The position numbers and the translations under genes were made by a program. Below are positions 44,986-53,523 of a stretch of 64,000 bases of DNA, in pieces; within the stretch, counting starts at the first letter, position 1, and the number at the start of each line of letters is the position of its first letter. The notes under the pieces are model-generated. The model did no database searches, was not told where the DNA came from, and saw only the letters and a list, made by a program, of their open reading frames with translations. The DNA lies in NCBI RefSeq assembly GCF_013407955.1, contig NZ_JACCBU010000001.1, positions 5,766,001 through 5,830,000 of the forward strand, given 5' to 3'. The stretch comes from Microlunatus parietis. Its GTDB lineage: Bacteria > Actinomycetota > Actinomycetes > Propionibacteriales > Propionibacteriaceae.

Positions 44986-45335
44986 GGAGCGGTCGCAAGT
45001 CCCATCCCGCCGGTCGTCTCGGCAGACCGTCCGGATCAGGGTGGCGGCGACTTCCGTCGGTGAATTCCGGCCGGTTGCCCAGTTGTGATTCGGTCCGGGT
45101 GGCCCAACGCCGATATCCGCACTCGACAGCTCCACGGGCCTCGCGCGGGCACGCCTGATCGGCCGTCAGTGAGCGGACGCCTTGACCTCGATTCGGGCGG
45201 CCGATTCGCCGGTCAAAGAGTCCACTCGACGAAGTCGCCGAACCCCCGGCGCCGCCCACGGGATCAAGGCACATCGCGGGAACCGAAGAATCTGCGGTCC
45301 CGAGCGGATCCATTCCAGCGGGCGCTCCGCCACGG

Positions 45336-45400
45336 GCGTCGAGTGGCGACATAACGACCTCCTCGGGCCAGATCGAGGTCGTTATCCGCACACTCGATGC
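45336..45400. repeat. Large inverted repeat II (26-bp arms)
   Basis: The left arm (45336-45361) and the right arm (45375-45400) pair at 20 of 26 positions around a 13-bp loop. Both ends pair perfectly: the inner 11 bp (ATAACGACCTC / GAGGTCGTTAT) and the outer TCGAGTG / CACTCGA. The mismatches cluster in the middle as an internal bulge. The arms differ from those of repeat I. Confidence 0.65.
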
Positions 45401-45506
45401 ACGACCCTGGCCCGCGGATTACGGACCGCAAGATCTACGGTGAACCCCAATGGCGCCGCAGCCGCAACAACGCACGTGTACCGGCGGGACTTCGCGAACG
45501 CGGGCT

Positions 45507-46616
45507 TCAGGCGGGCGGCAACCGTATGGTGACGATCAGGCCGCCGGCCGGGCGGGCGATCAGGTCCAGCGTGCCGTCGTGGGCGCGGACGATGCTGTTG
45601 ACGATGGCCAGCCCGAGCCCGACGCCGGCGTACGTTTCGGTCCGGGCCCGGTCGGTGCCGCGCTGGAACGGTTCGAGCAGCGTGGGCAGCAGGGCCGAGG
45701 GGACCGGAGGGCCGGTGTTCTCGACCCGGACCACGACGCCGTCGTCGTGCGCGGCGGTGTTGACCGTCACGGTGCCGTGCTCGGGCAGGTTGTGCACGAT
45801 CGCGTTCTGGACCAGGTTGGTCACCATCCGCAGCAGCAGCGCCGCCGAGCCGACGGTCCGGGCCGGCTCGCCGGTGACGTCGAGCGCGACCTTGCGTTCC
45901 TCGGCGAGCGGCAGCAGGGTCTCGGCGGCCTCCTCGGCGAGCAGTGACAGGTCGACCGGCTCGGTGGTGAACAGCCGGCGGTCGCTCCGGTTGAGCAGCA
46001 GCAGGCCCTCGGTGAGGTCGATCGCCCGGGTGTTGACCGTGTGCAGGCGATCGATGAGTTCGTCCTGATCGGCGGGGCCGGCCCGGGCGACCTCGATCAG
46101 GGTCTGGGAGATGGCGAGCGGGGTGCGCAGTTCGTGCGACGCGTTCGCGGCGAACCGCTGCTGCTCGGTGACGTGGGCCTCGAGCTGTTCGAGCATGCCG
46201 TCGAACGCGTCGGCGAGCTCGCGGAACTCGTCCTTGCGGCCCGGCAGCCGGATCCGGCGCGACAGCGACGCGTCCGTGGTCTGCCGGACGGCGCGGGTGA
46301 TCTGGTCCAGCGGCGCGAGCATCCGGCCGGCCAGGACCCAGCCGCCGAGCAGGCCGAACACCAGCAGGAACGCCATCACGATGCTCGCGGTCGGCAGCAT
46401 CACGCCGACCATCAGGCGGAGCGCCGTCAGCAGGTCGCCGTTGACCATCATCCGGCCCGGATCGATGCCCTCGGGGGTGGTGACCGCGCCCTCGGGCCCG
46501 TACCGCAGCAGCAGGACCCAGACGACCGCGAGCACCATGAAGCCGGCCAGCATCAGCAGGCCGGCATAGCTGAGCGTGAGCTTGAGCCGCACGCTCAGTC
46601 CGGGCCGTCTATCCAT
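45507..46616 (-). CDS. Sensor histidine kinase
   Basis: A 369-residue membrane kinase. Two membrane helices (about 13-37 and 67-96) flank a small sensor loop. HAMP (about 97-150), the dimerisation helix with ASHELRTPL (phosphoacceptor His) and HATPase_c with NLVQNAIVHN and GVGLGLAIV follow. It lies downstream of the response regulator with an 8-bp overlap. The signal is probably cell-envelope related, given the VanY-type neighbour. Confidence 0.9.
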   Translation of the reverse strand: MDRRPGLSVRLKLTLSYAGLLMLAGFMVLAVVWVLLLRYGPEGAVTTPEGIDPGRMMVNGDLLTALRLMVGVMLPTASIVMAFLLVFGLLGGWVLAGRMLAPLDQITRAVRQTTDASLSRRIRLPGRKDEFRELADAFDGMLEQLEAHVTEQQRFAANASHELRTPLAISQTLIEVARAGPADQDELIDRLHTVNTRAIDLTEGLLLLNRSDRRLFTTEPVDLSLLAEEAAETLLPLAEERKVALDVTGEPARTVGSAALLLRMVTNLVQNAIVHNLPEHGTVTVNTAAHDDGVVVRVENTGPPVPSALLPTLLEPFQRGTDRARTETYAGVGLGLAIVNSIVRAHDGTLDLIARPAGGLIVTIRLPPA

Positions 46617-47298
46617 CGGCGGCGCCGTGGTCGCCGGGACCCGTGTCGATGCGGTAGCCGACGCCGGCGACGGTGGCGATCACCCAGGGCTCGCCGAGCC
46701 GCTTGCGGAGGGCCGAGACGGTGATCCGGACGGCATTGGTGAACGGGTCGGCGTTCTCGTCCCAGGCCCGCTCCAGCAGTTCCTCGGCGCTGACCACACC
46801 GCCTTCGGCCGCGACCAGCACCTCGAGCACCGCGAACTGCTTCCGGGTCAGCGCGACGTAGCGGCCGTCGCGGTAGACCTCGCGCCGGAACGGGTCCAGC
46901 CGCAGCCCGGCGATCTCGCGGACCGGCGGCCGGTTGTGCATCCGACGGCGGTCCAGGGCCCGGAGCCGGAGCACCAGTTCCCGTAGCTCGAACGGCTTGG
47001 TGAGGTAGTCGTCCGCGCCGAGCTCAAACCCGGTGGCCTTGTCGTCGATCCGGTCGGCCGCGGTGAGCATCAGGATCGGCATCCCGCTGCCGGAGGCGAC
47101 GATCCGCCGGGCGACTTCGTCGCCGGACGGGCCGGGGATGTCGCGGTCGAGCACGGCGAGGTCGTAGGAGTTGATCGAGAGCAGCTCCAGCGCGGTGTCG
47201 CCGTCAGCCGCGATGTCGGCCGCGATCGCCTCCAGCCGCAATCCATCCCGGACCGCCTCGGCCAGGTACGGCTCGTCCTCCACGATCAGCACGCGCAT
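46609..47298 (-). CDS. OmpR-family response regulator
   Basis: A 229-residue protein with a receiver domain (phosphoacceptor D51 in LAVLDRDIPG, acidic pair near residue 8, T in LMLTAAD, K in DDYLTKPF) and a winged-helix DNA-binding domain (VRITVSALRKRLG). It works with the overlapping sensor kinase gene. VanY-like lies 9 bp upstream, so one transcript probably covers all three. Confidence 0.9.
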   Translation of the reverse strand: MRVLIVEDEPYLAEAVRDGLRLEAIAADIAADGDTALELLSINSYDLAVLDRDIPGPSGDEVARRIVASGSGMPILMLTAADRIDDKATGFELGADDYLTKPFELRELVLRLRALDRRRMHNRPPVREIAGLRLDPFRREVYRDGRYVALTRKQFAVLEVLVAAEGGVVSAEELLERAWDENADPFTNAVRITVSALRKRLGEPWVIATVAGVGYRIDTGPGDHGAADG

Positions 47299-47307
47299 GC
47301 CTGCAGC

Positions 47308-47832
47308 CTAGGGACCCGTGGCTATCGGGGACGTATGGACGGTTCGGTGTCGCGGGTCCTCGCTCGGGTTCGCGTACAGCGGCGGGTTGCCGTAGCGAGC
47401 CGCCTCCGGACACAGCTCGAAGTGCCACGGCTCGTTGCGGTAGACCCGGCACAGTCCGTACCGGGCGCCGTGCTCGGACAGCCAGGCGGCGGCCTGCACC
47501 GGACCGACGTCGACCGCCTGGCCCGCAACGTGGGCCGACGTCTCGGGCGTCGCCACCCAGCGGGCGGCCTCCTCGCTCCCGAGCCGCTCGATCGCGTTCT
47601 CGAGCAGCCGCAGCTGCCGCGCCGGCGACCGCCAGCCGCCGTTGATCCGAAGCCCGATCCCGTGCAGGGCCGCGGCCCGGGCGGCCCGCCGCAACGCCTT
47701 CAGGAGCGCGGGATCGAGCCCGTTGACCGCCGGTACGTCGGCGTACACCGACACCGAGGTCCCGTCCGGGATGACACCGTCCGCCTCGCCCAACACGGCC
47801 TCGACCGTGGCTGTCCGCACGCTCTGGTCCAT
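47308..47832 (-). CDS. M15-family D,D-carboxypeptidase (VanY-type)
   Basis: A 174-residue zinc peptidase. The motifs are complete: INGGWRSPARQ, SAHVAGQAVDVGP (SxHxxGxAxD, with His and Asp zinc ligands) and EPWHFEL (third ligand and base). Enzymes of this type remove the terminal D-Ala from peptidoglycan stem peptides. No signal peptide is seen, so it may act in the cytoplasm on precursors, as VanXY enzymes do. It is followed by its two-component system. Confidence 0.8.
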   Translation of the reverse strand: MDQSVRTATVEAVLGEADGVIPDGTSVSVYADVPAVNGLDPALLKALRRAARAAALHGIGLRINGGWRSPARQLRLLENAIERLGSEEAARWVATPETSAHVAGQAVDVGPVQAAAWLSEHGARYGLCRVYRNEPWHFELCPEAARYGNPPLYANPSEDPRHRTVHTSPIATGP

Positions 47833-47895
47833 GCCTCAACTGAAGCCAGGGAGCCGTTGTGGCGGCGTATCCGGATTTCCATACGCGCGCGATAC

Positions 47896-48726
47896 TCAAC
47901 GTTGCAATTCGGCAGGGCGTCGTCGGCGCAGTCGCCGAATCCCCAGGACCGTAAGCAGCAGGGCGACTCCGATCGCCACGGCCAGCAGATCGGGCACCTG
48001 GCCGAGCCGGTCGAGGACCCAGGACTCCGCGTTCTGTTGTGTGCCGGCGGAGATGATCCCGGCGATCCCGGCGGTGCCGTCGGTGACGATGACGACGACG
48101 CCGAGGGCGACCGAGAGCAGTCCCGAGATGATCATGGTCCAGCTGTTGCTCCAGTGGCCGATGCGCAGGTGCTTGGCGGGCAGAAGGCTGCGACCCCGGC
48201 GGCCGAGCCGAGGCCAGACCGCGGACAGGACGAACAGTGGGACCACCATGCCGACGGCGTAGCAGACCAGCAACAGCCCGCCGTACAACGGGGTGCGCGA
48301 GACCGTCGACATCATCAGGATGGTGCCGAGGATCGGGCCCGCGCAGACACCGGCGACGGCGTAGACGGTGCCCAGCAGAAACACGGAGACCGCCGAGGTC
48401 GACTCGGCCGGGGAGTTCTGGCGACGGCGCAGCCCCGGCATCGGAACGCCGGCGATCTGGACGACTCCGGCCACGATGATCAGTGTTCCCGCGCCGGCGA
48501 TCAGCCACTCGCGGAAGCTGGTCAGCAGCACTCCGACGGTCCCGGCGAAGACACCGAGCGGAACCAGGGTGGCGAGCAGGCCGAGCAGGAACACCGCCGT
48601 CCGTCCGATCAGCTTGGCCGGCGATCCGAACGCATAGGCGAAGAAGGCCGGCAGCACCATCACCGAACACGGGCTGAGCAACGTCAGTACGCCCCCGACG
48701 AGCGCGCTCGCATAGCCGATGGTCAC
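47896..48726 (-). CDS. CcdA/DsbD-family thiol-disulfide membrane transporter
   Basis: A 276-residue protein with about six membrane helices. The paired redox cysteines are in LSPCSVMVLPAFF and GVCAGPILG. CcdA proteins pass electrons from cytoplasmic thioredoxin outward. The start overlaps the DsbA-like stop by 4 bp, so the partner thiol protein is co-translated. Confidence 0.85.
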   Translation of the reverse strand: MTIGYASALVGGVLTLLSPCSVMVLPAFFAYAFGSPAKLIGRTAVFLLGLLATLVPLGVFAGTVGVLLTSFREWLIAGAGTLIIVAGVVQIAGVPMPGLRRRQNSPAESTSAVSVFLLGTVYAVAGVCAGPILGTILMMSTVSRTPLYGGLLLVCYAVGMVVPLFVLSAVWPRLGRRGRSLLPAKHLRIGHWSNSWTMIISGLLSVALGVVVIVTDGTAGIAGIISAGTQQNAESWVLDRLGQVPDLLAVAIGVALLLTVLGIRRLRRRRPAELQR

Positions 48727-49385
48727 CGTCGGACTCCGGCCCGGCGCAGTTCGTGCTCGATCGCCTGGCGGTACACCTCGATGAGCTGCGAACCCACCAC
48801 CGGAGTCTCGCCGATCATGAAGGTCGGCGTCGCGGCCGCTCCGAGGCGCCCGGCCTCGTCGACGTCGGCCTGGACCTCCGCGGCCAACGCCGGATCGAAC
48901 AGATCCAGGGCGAACCGATCGACGTCCGGTACGCCCGCCACGCGCGCGAGGACGAGCCAGTGCTCGCGATCGGCCGCTGCGGACTCATCGGAGAAGAGCG
49001 CGTTGTGGTAGGCCCAGTAGTGACCCTGCCGGCCCGCGGCCCGTGCGGCGACCGCAGCGTCGAACGACTCCGGGCCGAGCACGGGCAGGTCGCGCCACTC
49101 GTAGCGAACCAGCCCCGGTTCGACGTACTCGGTGATCAACAGCGGCAACGTCTCGCCCGCGAAGTGGGCGCAGGTCGGGCACCGGTAGTCCGCATACTCG
49201 ATCATGACCACCCGCGCGTCCACCGAGCCGTACGCGGTGACATCGCCCTCGATCCGCCGGGCCGTGTCCCGGTGCTGCCCGGGCGAGTCCAGACGATCGG
49301 ACCAGAGCGAACCCGCGACGAACAGGAGGACGACGGCGACCGCTCCGGCCGCAGCCAACCATCGACGCCTGCCGATGACGGTCAT
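48723..49385 (-). CDS. DsbA-like membrane-anchored thioredoxin-fold protein
   Basis: A 220-residue protein with an N-terminal membrane anchor (about 10-26) and a DsbA-type thioredoxin fold. The redox centre is C69-P-T-C72, and a cis-proline segment AATPTFMIG lies near the end. It would exchange disulfides on exported proteins. It overlaps both the upstream sulfatase and downstream CcdA genes by 4 bp. Confidence 0.85.
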   Translation of the reverse strand: MTVIGRRRWLAAAGAVAVVLLFVAGSLWSDRLDSPGQHRDTARRIEGDVTAYGSVDARVVMIEYADYRCPTCAHFAGETLPLLITEYVEPGLVRYEWRDLPVLGPESFDAAVAARAAGRQGHYWAYHNALFSDESAAADREHWLVLARVAGVPDVDRFALDLFDPALAAEVQADVDEAGRLGAAATPTFMIGETPVVGSQLIEVYRQAIEHELRRAGVRR

Positions 49386-50764
49386 CGCAGGGAGTCAACC
49401 CAGTCGTGGTGCAGGGCGGTCAGCCGGGCCACGTCGTTCGGCCGCTCTGCGGCGAGATCACGCTGCTCGCCGGGATCGTCGCGGAGATCGTACAGCCTCG
49501 TGCCGTTGCCCGGCTCGGCTCGCTCGACGGCTCGGATTCCCTTGGCCCGTGGGGAATCGCCGTCGCACCAGCGCAGCTTGAGATCGCCGGCCCGGACCGC
49601 CCACTGGAAGTCGCAGTCCCAGTGCAGGACCCGATCATGATCACCTTCGGCGCCGGCCAGCATCGGACCAAGATCAACTCCGTCCGACTGCGCGACGATC
49701 TCAGGGGCCGCGCCGGCGGCACCGACCAGGGTCGGCAGCAGGTCCAGCGAGCTCACCGGCGCATCGACGGTACGGCCGCCGGACCAGCCGCCGCCGGGCC
49801 AGCGGACCAGGTACGGGACCCGGATGCCGCCTTCCCAGAGGGTGTATTTGGAGCCGCGCAGCGGGGTGTTGTCGCCGTAGTTGCAGGGTGAGCCGCCGTT
49901 GTCGGTCAGATAGACCACGATCGTGTCGTCGGCCAGTCCGAGCTGGTCCAGCCGGTCCAACAGCCGGCCGATCTCGCGGTCCATCAACTCCAGCTGGGCC
50001 AGGTAGTAGTCCCGGCCATGATCGAGATTCGGGGTGATCGAGCCGTCGTACCAGTCGCCGTACCCTTGATCATCCGCGTCGTGCCAGTCCGCGCGGACTG
50101 GCAGGCCGCGGGCCGAGAGTTCGTCCTCCGGCAGCTGCCAGCAGAAGTTGTGGACGGCGTTGAACGCGATCATGGTGAAGAACGGCCGTTGATCATCGGC
50201 CTCGATGAAGGCGCCGGCCCGGCGGCCGAGCTCCTCGGTCAGGAACCCCTCCAGTTCGACCTCGGTGTCCCCGGTCAGCATCGGCTGCACCGCCATCCGC
50301 CAGGACGCCTCGGGACCGTACTCCTCGACCGCGGCCGCCGAATGCCGCAGATAGTTCAACCGGCCCTGCTGCTTCCCGGCCAGGCCGTAGTACGTCTCGT
50401 CGAAGCCGTGGTGCGGCGGGCAGGCCCGGTCGCCGATGTCCTCCGGTCCGTAGTGCACCTTGCCGAAGTAGCCGGTCCGGTAGCCGAGCGCACCGAGCCG
50501 CTCGGCCAGGCTCGGCAGGTGATCACCGAACCGCGAGTCGTTGAACCAGCGGGCGCCCCAGCGCTGCTGGTAGTGGCCGCTGATCAGCCCGGCCCGGGAC
50601 GGGCTGCAGATCGGGGCGCTGACGTAGCCGTTGGTGCAGTCGACGCCGGTCGCGGCGAGCCGGTCGAGTGCCGGGGTGCGTACCTGTTGATCATGGCCGA
50701 GGTAGCCGCGGTCGCCGTAACCATGATCATCGGAGACGATCAGGACGATGTTCGGGTGACTCAC
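49382..50764 (-). CDS. Type I sulfatase (formylglycine type)
   Basis: A 460-residue arylsulfatase-superfamily enzyme. C53-S-P-S-R57 is the CxPSR maturation motif where Cys becomes formylglycine. The N-terminal SDDHGYGD supplies metal ligands, and GYRTGYFGKVH and LTDNGGSP complete the site. No signal peptide is visible, so the location is unclear. It sits in an operon with a PfkB kinase upstream and DsbA-like/CcdA genes downstream, which suggests use of sulfated sugars. A formylglycine-generating enzyme is not in the window. Confidence 0.85.
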   Translation of the reverse strand: MSHPNIVLIVSDDHGYGDRGYLGHDQQVRTPALDRLAATGVDCTNGYVSAPICSPSRAGLISGHYQQRWGARWFNDSRFGDHLPSLAERLGALGYRTGYFGKVHYGPEDIGDRACPPHHGFDETYYGLAGKQQGRLNYLRHSAAAVEEYGPEASWRMAVQPMLTGDTEVELEGFLTEELGRRAGAFIEADDQRPFFTMIAFNAVHNFCWQLPEDELSARGLPVRADWHDADDQGYGDWYDGSITPNLDHGRDYYLAQLELMDREIGRLLDRLDQLGLADDTIVVYLTDNGGSPCNYGDNTPLRGSKYTLWEGGIRVPYLVRWPGGGWSGGRTVDAPVSSLDLLPTLVGAAGAAPEIVAQSDGVDLGPMLAGAEGDHDRVLHWDCDFQWAVRAGDLKLRWCDGDSPRAKGIRAVERAEPGNGTRLYDLRDDPGEQRDLAAERPNDVARLTALHHDWVDSLR

Positions 50765-51696
50765 AGTTCCTCCACGTCGAGTTCCTTCGCGATCCGCTCC
50801 ACGGCGTCGGTACGGAAGCGCGCCGGCCCGGGGATCAGCGCGTTCGCGGTGCCGGCCCCGGTCCCGCGCCGCAGCGCCGTCGGCAGGTCCGAGCCCTGGT
50901 CGAGGGCGCCGAGCAGCCCGCCGAGGAAGGAATCCCCGCTGCCGACCGGGAAGCTGCCGCGCTCCGGCGACGCCGCAACCCGCCAGCGACCCCGCCCGTC
51001 CGTCGCGACCGCCCCGTGCTCGCCGTCGGTGATCACGACCGTGCCGCCGGTGCGCTCTCGTACCGCCTCGGCACGTTCGGCCAGGTCGCCGTCCGGGGCG
51101 ACCTGCATCAGCTCGGCGGCCTCGTACCGGTTGATCTTGACCAGCTCGGGCCGGGCCGTGATCGCCGCCGCCAGCGCCGGCCCGTGGGTGTCCACCGCGA
51201 CCCGTACCCCGGCGTCGGTGGCCAACCGGACCAACCCGGCCAAGGCCTCCGGCTCCAGCCCGCGCGGCGCACTCCCGGTGATCGCCAACCAGCCCGGCCG
51301 CCGTCGCAGCGACGTCCCGAGTTGATCATGGAAGGTCTGCCAGACGTCCGCCGGCACCGGGTCGGCCCGCGGATAGAGCTCGGTCAGCCGCCCGGTGTCC
51401 GCCGCCGCGATCGACACACAGGTCCGGGTCTCCGCCGGCGTCGCGACCATGATCACGGAGACGCCCTCCGCCAGCAACTGCTCGGCGAGATAGTCGCCTG
51501 TCGAGCCCCCGAGCAGCGCCACGATCTCCACCTGCGCTCCCAGCGAGGCCGCCGCCCGAGCGAGATTGAGCGACTTCCCGCCCGCACACCGAACGACCTC
51601 CGACGGCCGATGAATCGCTCCCGGCTCCAACCGATCGACCAGATAGGTCAGGTCGAGCGACGGGCTCAGACCGGCGACGGTGATCACCCGGTGCAC
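50761..51696 (-). CDS. PfkB-family sugar kinase (1-phosphofructokinase-like)
   Basis: A 311-residue ribokinase-fold kinase. The substrate region AGGKSLNLARAAASLG and the ATP-binding end with catalytic Asp GSGDSFLGGLLGA are clear. KINRYEAAEL is typical of the FruK/LacC branch, which uses phosphorylated hexoses. The start is GTG 51696, with GGGAGG upstream at a slightly long distance; GTG 51687 is possible. It is the first gene of the overlapping sulfatase operon. Confidence 0.85.
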   Translation of the reverse strand: MHRVITVAGLSPSLDLTYLVDRLEPGAIHRPSEVVRCAGGKSLNLARAAASLGAQVEIVALLGGSTGDYLAEQLLAEGVSVIMVATPAETRTCVSIAAADTGRLTELYPRADPVPADVWQTFHDQLGTSLRRRPGWLAITGSAPRGLEPEALAGLVRLATDAGVRVAVDTHGPALAAAITARPELVKINRYEAAELMQVAPDGDLAERAEAVRERTGGTVVITDGEHGAVATDGRGRWRVAASPERGSFPVGSGDSFLGGLLGALDQGSDLPTALRRGTGAGTANALIPGPARFRTDAVERIAKELDVEEL

Positions 51697-51861
51697 TTTA
51701 GCGGGACACCTCCCGCCGACATCCGAGGGAGCACCGACTCCGCCGACCAGTCAACAAAGCAGCCGTTTTGGCGGCGTGTCGCTGCACTTGTGACCACTCG
51801 GCGGGTCAGTGGGGCTCACTCCGCTACCGGCCCCGAACACAGTTCGGGACAGACTGTCCTG

Positions 51862-52410
51862 ATGTGCACTCCTTGGCCAGGCCCTGCCGTCGTGTTCGAA
51901 CGGGCGCAGGTGGTGGGTCTGCCCGAGGTTGTTGCGATCCTCGACGAAGCGGCCCGCTGGCTGCGGGGGCGTGGAATCCGCCAGTGGCCCGAACGGTTCG
52001 CCCCCGATCTGGTCCGGCCGGCCGTCGAAGCGGGCGAGACCTGGCTGGTTCGGGTCGGGGACCGGTCCGCTGCCACGGTGACCGTCGATGCAGCGGATCC
52101 GATCTGGCAGGACCGTCCGAGTGCGGCGCGCTACGTCCATCGCATGGCCGTGCGGCGCGGGTACGGCGGCCTCGGAACCCGGATCCTTTCGTGGGTTGAC
52201 GAACTCGCACGGGCGGCGGGCTGCGAGTTCGTCCGGCTCGACTGCGTTGCCGACAACCCGGGCTTGGTCAAGTACTACCTGGAGCGCGGCTTCGTTCCTC
52301 GCGGCGAGGCGTTGGTCGGCGGCGCCCCCGGTCAGCGACGGACGGACGCATCGCACCGAACGGTCGTGGTCCGGCTCGAGCGGTTGGTCTCGGCAAAGAC
52401 ATCGACATGA
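51862..52410 (+). CDS. GNAT-family N-acetyltransferase
   Basis: A 182-residue acetyltransferase. The acetyl-CoA-binding motif A is VHRMAVRRGYGGLGTRILSW, followed by FVRLDCVADNPGLVKYYLERGF (motif B). It has the layout of small-molecule GNATs that modify amino acids, polyamines or drugs. It is divergent from the PfkB gene; no operon partner. Confidence 0.8.
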   Translation: MCTPWPGPAVVFERAQVVGLPEVVAILDEAARWLRGRGIRQWPERFAPDLVRPAVEAGETWLVRVGDRSAATVTVDAADPIWQDRPSAARYVHRMAVRRGYGGLGTRILSWVDELARAAGCEFVRLDCVADNPGLVKYYLERGFVPRGEALVGGAPGQRRTDASHRTVVVRLERLVSAKTST

Positions 52411-52470
52411 ACCTGCTGCGTACCTGGGATCCGTCGGGCGGCGACGGGCGAACCGCTCCGCGGGGCGGTA

Positions 52471-53496
52471 TCAGGCGCGCAACGGCTGCGGATACTCCGC
52501 GTGCCGGTCGTCGTTGAACAGCCGGCGATAGAAGCTGAAGGTGCGCCAGGCGGTGGCGGCATGGCGGGTCAGGATCCCGACGGCGACGGGTGGCAGGTCG
52601 TCGGGGAGGTCGCCCTCGGCGCACCGCCGGACGAACTCGGCCCGCGGGCGCCAGTCCTGGCCGGGCGCCTTCGGGTCGGGTACACCGCAGACAGCGACGG
52701 CCAGCCAGTGCACCAGGCGCAGGGCGGCGTAGTCGGCGTCGCTGGTCGCGATGCTGGCGAGGAAGGACCGCTCGGGCCCCGTCACCTCGAACCGCGGCGA
52801 GGCGGCCAGGCCGAAGTCGGTGAAGTAGAGCCGCTCGCCGTCCGATCGCATGTTGCCGAGTTGCCCGTCCAGGTGCAGCAGCTCCCGGTCCCGCAGGAAG
52901 CTCACGATCTCCAGCAGTTGGCGCTCGAAGACCTCCGCCTTCGCGAGCGGATCCTCCCGCAGCCAGTCGCTCACCGGGTACGGCAGCTGCTCGCTGAACA
53001 GGACCAGGCTGTGGGTCGCGTCCCGCAGAGCTTCCAGCCGGGTCCGGACGGCGGGCGAGCCATCCAGCTCGGCGACCAGGTCCGCCAACTCCGCGGGACC
53101 GGCACTCAGCGGGGGTCGACCGGGCAGCACCCGCCAGTGGTGCAGCATCGGGAAGGCCTCGGTCTCGCCGGCCAGCACGCCGTCGGTGATGATCAGGTTC
53201 GCGGCCAGTTCGCGCCAGGCGTTGAGTGACGGCCCGCCGAAGCCGAACCGGGTGACGGACGGTACGCCGAAGAAGAAGTGACAGACCAGCGGAAGGTCGA
53301 ACAGGTTCGCCGTCGACCGCGGGTGCGCCAGCTCCAGGTCGGTCAGCGGGATCCGCTTGGCGAACACCGCGGCTCCGGCGACCTCGACGATGCCCGAACC
53401 GCCCGGCCCGACCAGTTCGGCGAGTTCGGCGTCGGTCCGCGCGGCGAGCGAGTCGGAGATCAATCGATGACGGGCGCGTCTGTTCTCCAACTCCAT
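52471..53496 (-). CDS. Protein-kinase-like phosphotransferase
   Basis: A 341-residue protein of the kinase-like superfamily. The catalytic loop is LLHLDGQLGNMRS (HxD...N) and the metal motif YFTDFGLA (DFG). The N-terminal lobe has VFAKRIPL with the likely ATP lysine. It is close to eukaryotic-like kinases but shorter in the activation segment, and substrates may be small molecules. Its start lies 28 bp from the APH-type gene, and both point the same way. Confidence 0.7.
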   Translation of the reverse strand: MELENRRARHRLISDSLAARTDAELAELVGPGGSGIVEVAGAAVFAKRIPLTDLELAHPRSTANLFDLPLVCHFFFGVPSVTRFGFGGPSLNAWRELAANLIITDGVLAGETEAFPMLHHWRVLPGRPPLSAGPAELADLVAELDGSPAVRTRLEALRDATHSLVLFSEQLPYPVSDWLREDPLAKAEVFERQLLEIVSFLRDRELLHLDGQLGNMRSDGERLYFTDFGLAASPRFEVTGPERSFLASIATSDADYAALRLVHWLAVAVCGVPDPKAPGQDWRPRAEFVRRCAEGDLPDDLPPVAVGILTRHAATAWRTFSFYRRLFNDDRHAEYPQPLRA

Positions 53497-53523
53497 TCGG
53501 TGATCATGCCAGGGAACTGTTGA

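Larger units (their letters stand above)
44755..45506. other. Gene-free stretch with two large imperfect palindromes
   Basis: About 750 bp between ribF and the sensor kinase without a convincing gene in either direction. Open frames exist but have no motifs and irregular codon use. It holds two long inverted repeats, described separately. Otherwise I see nothing in it. Confidence 0.5.

Noticed and set aside
44369..45391. Minus-strand open frame covering the gap after ribF
   Set aside because: Half lies antisense to ribF, the rest crosses both palindromes, and no family features appear.
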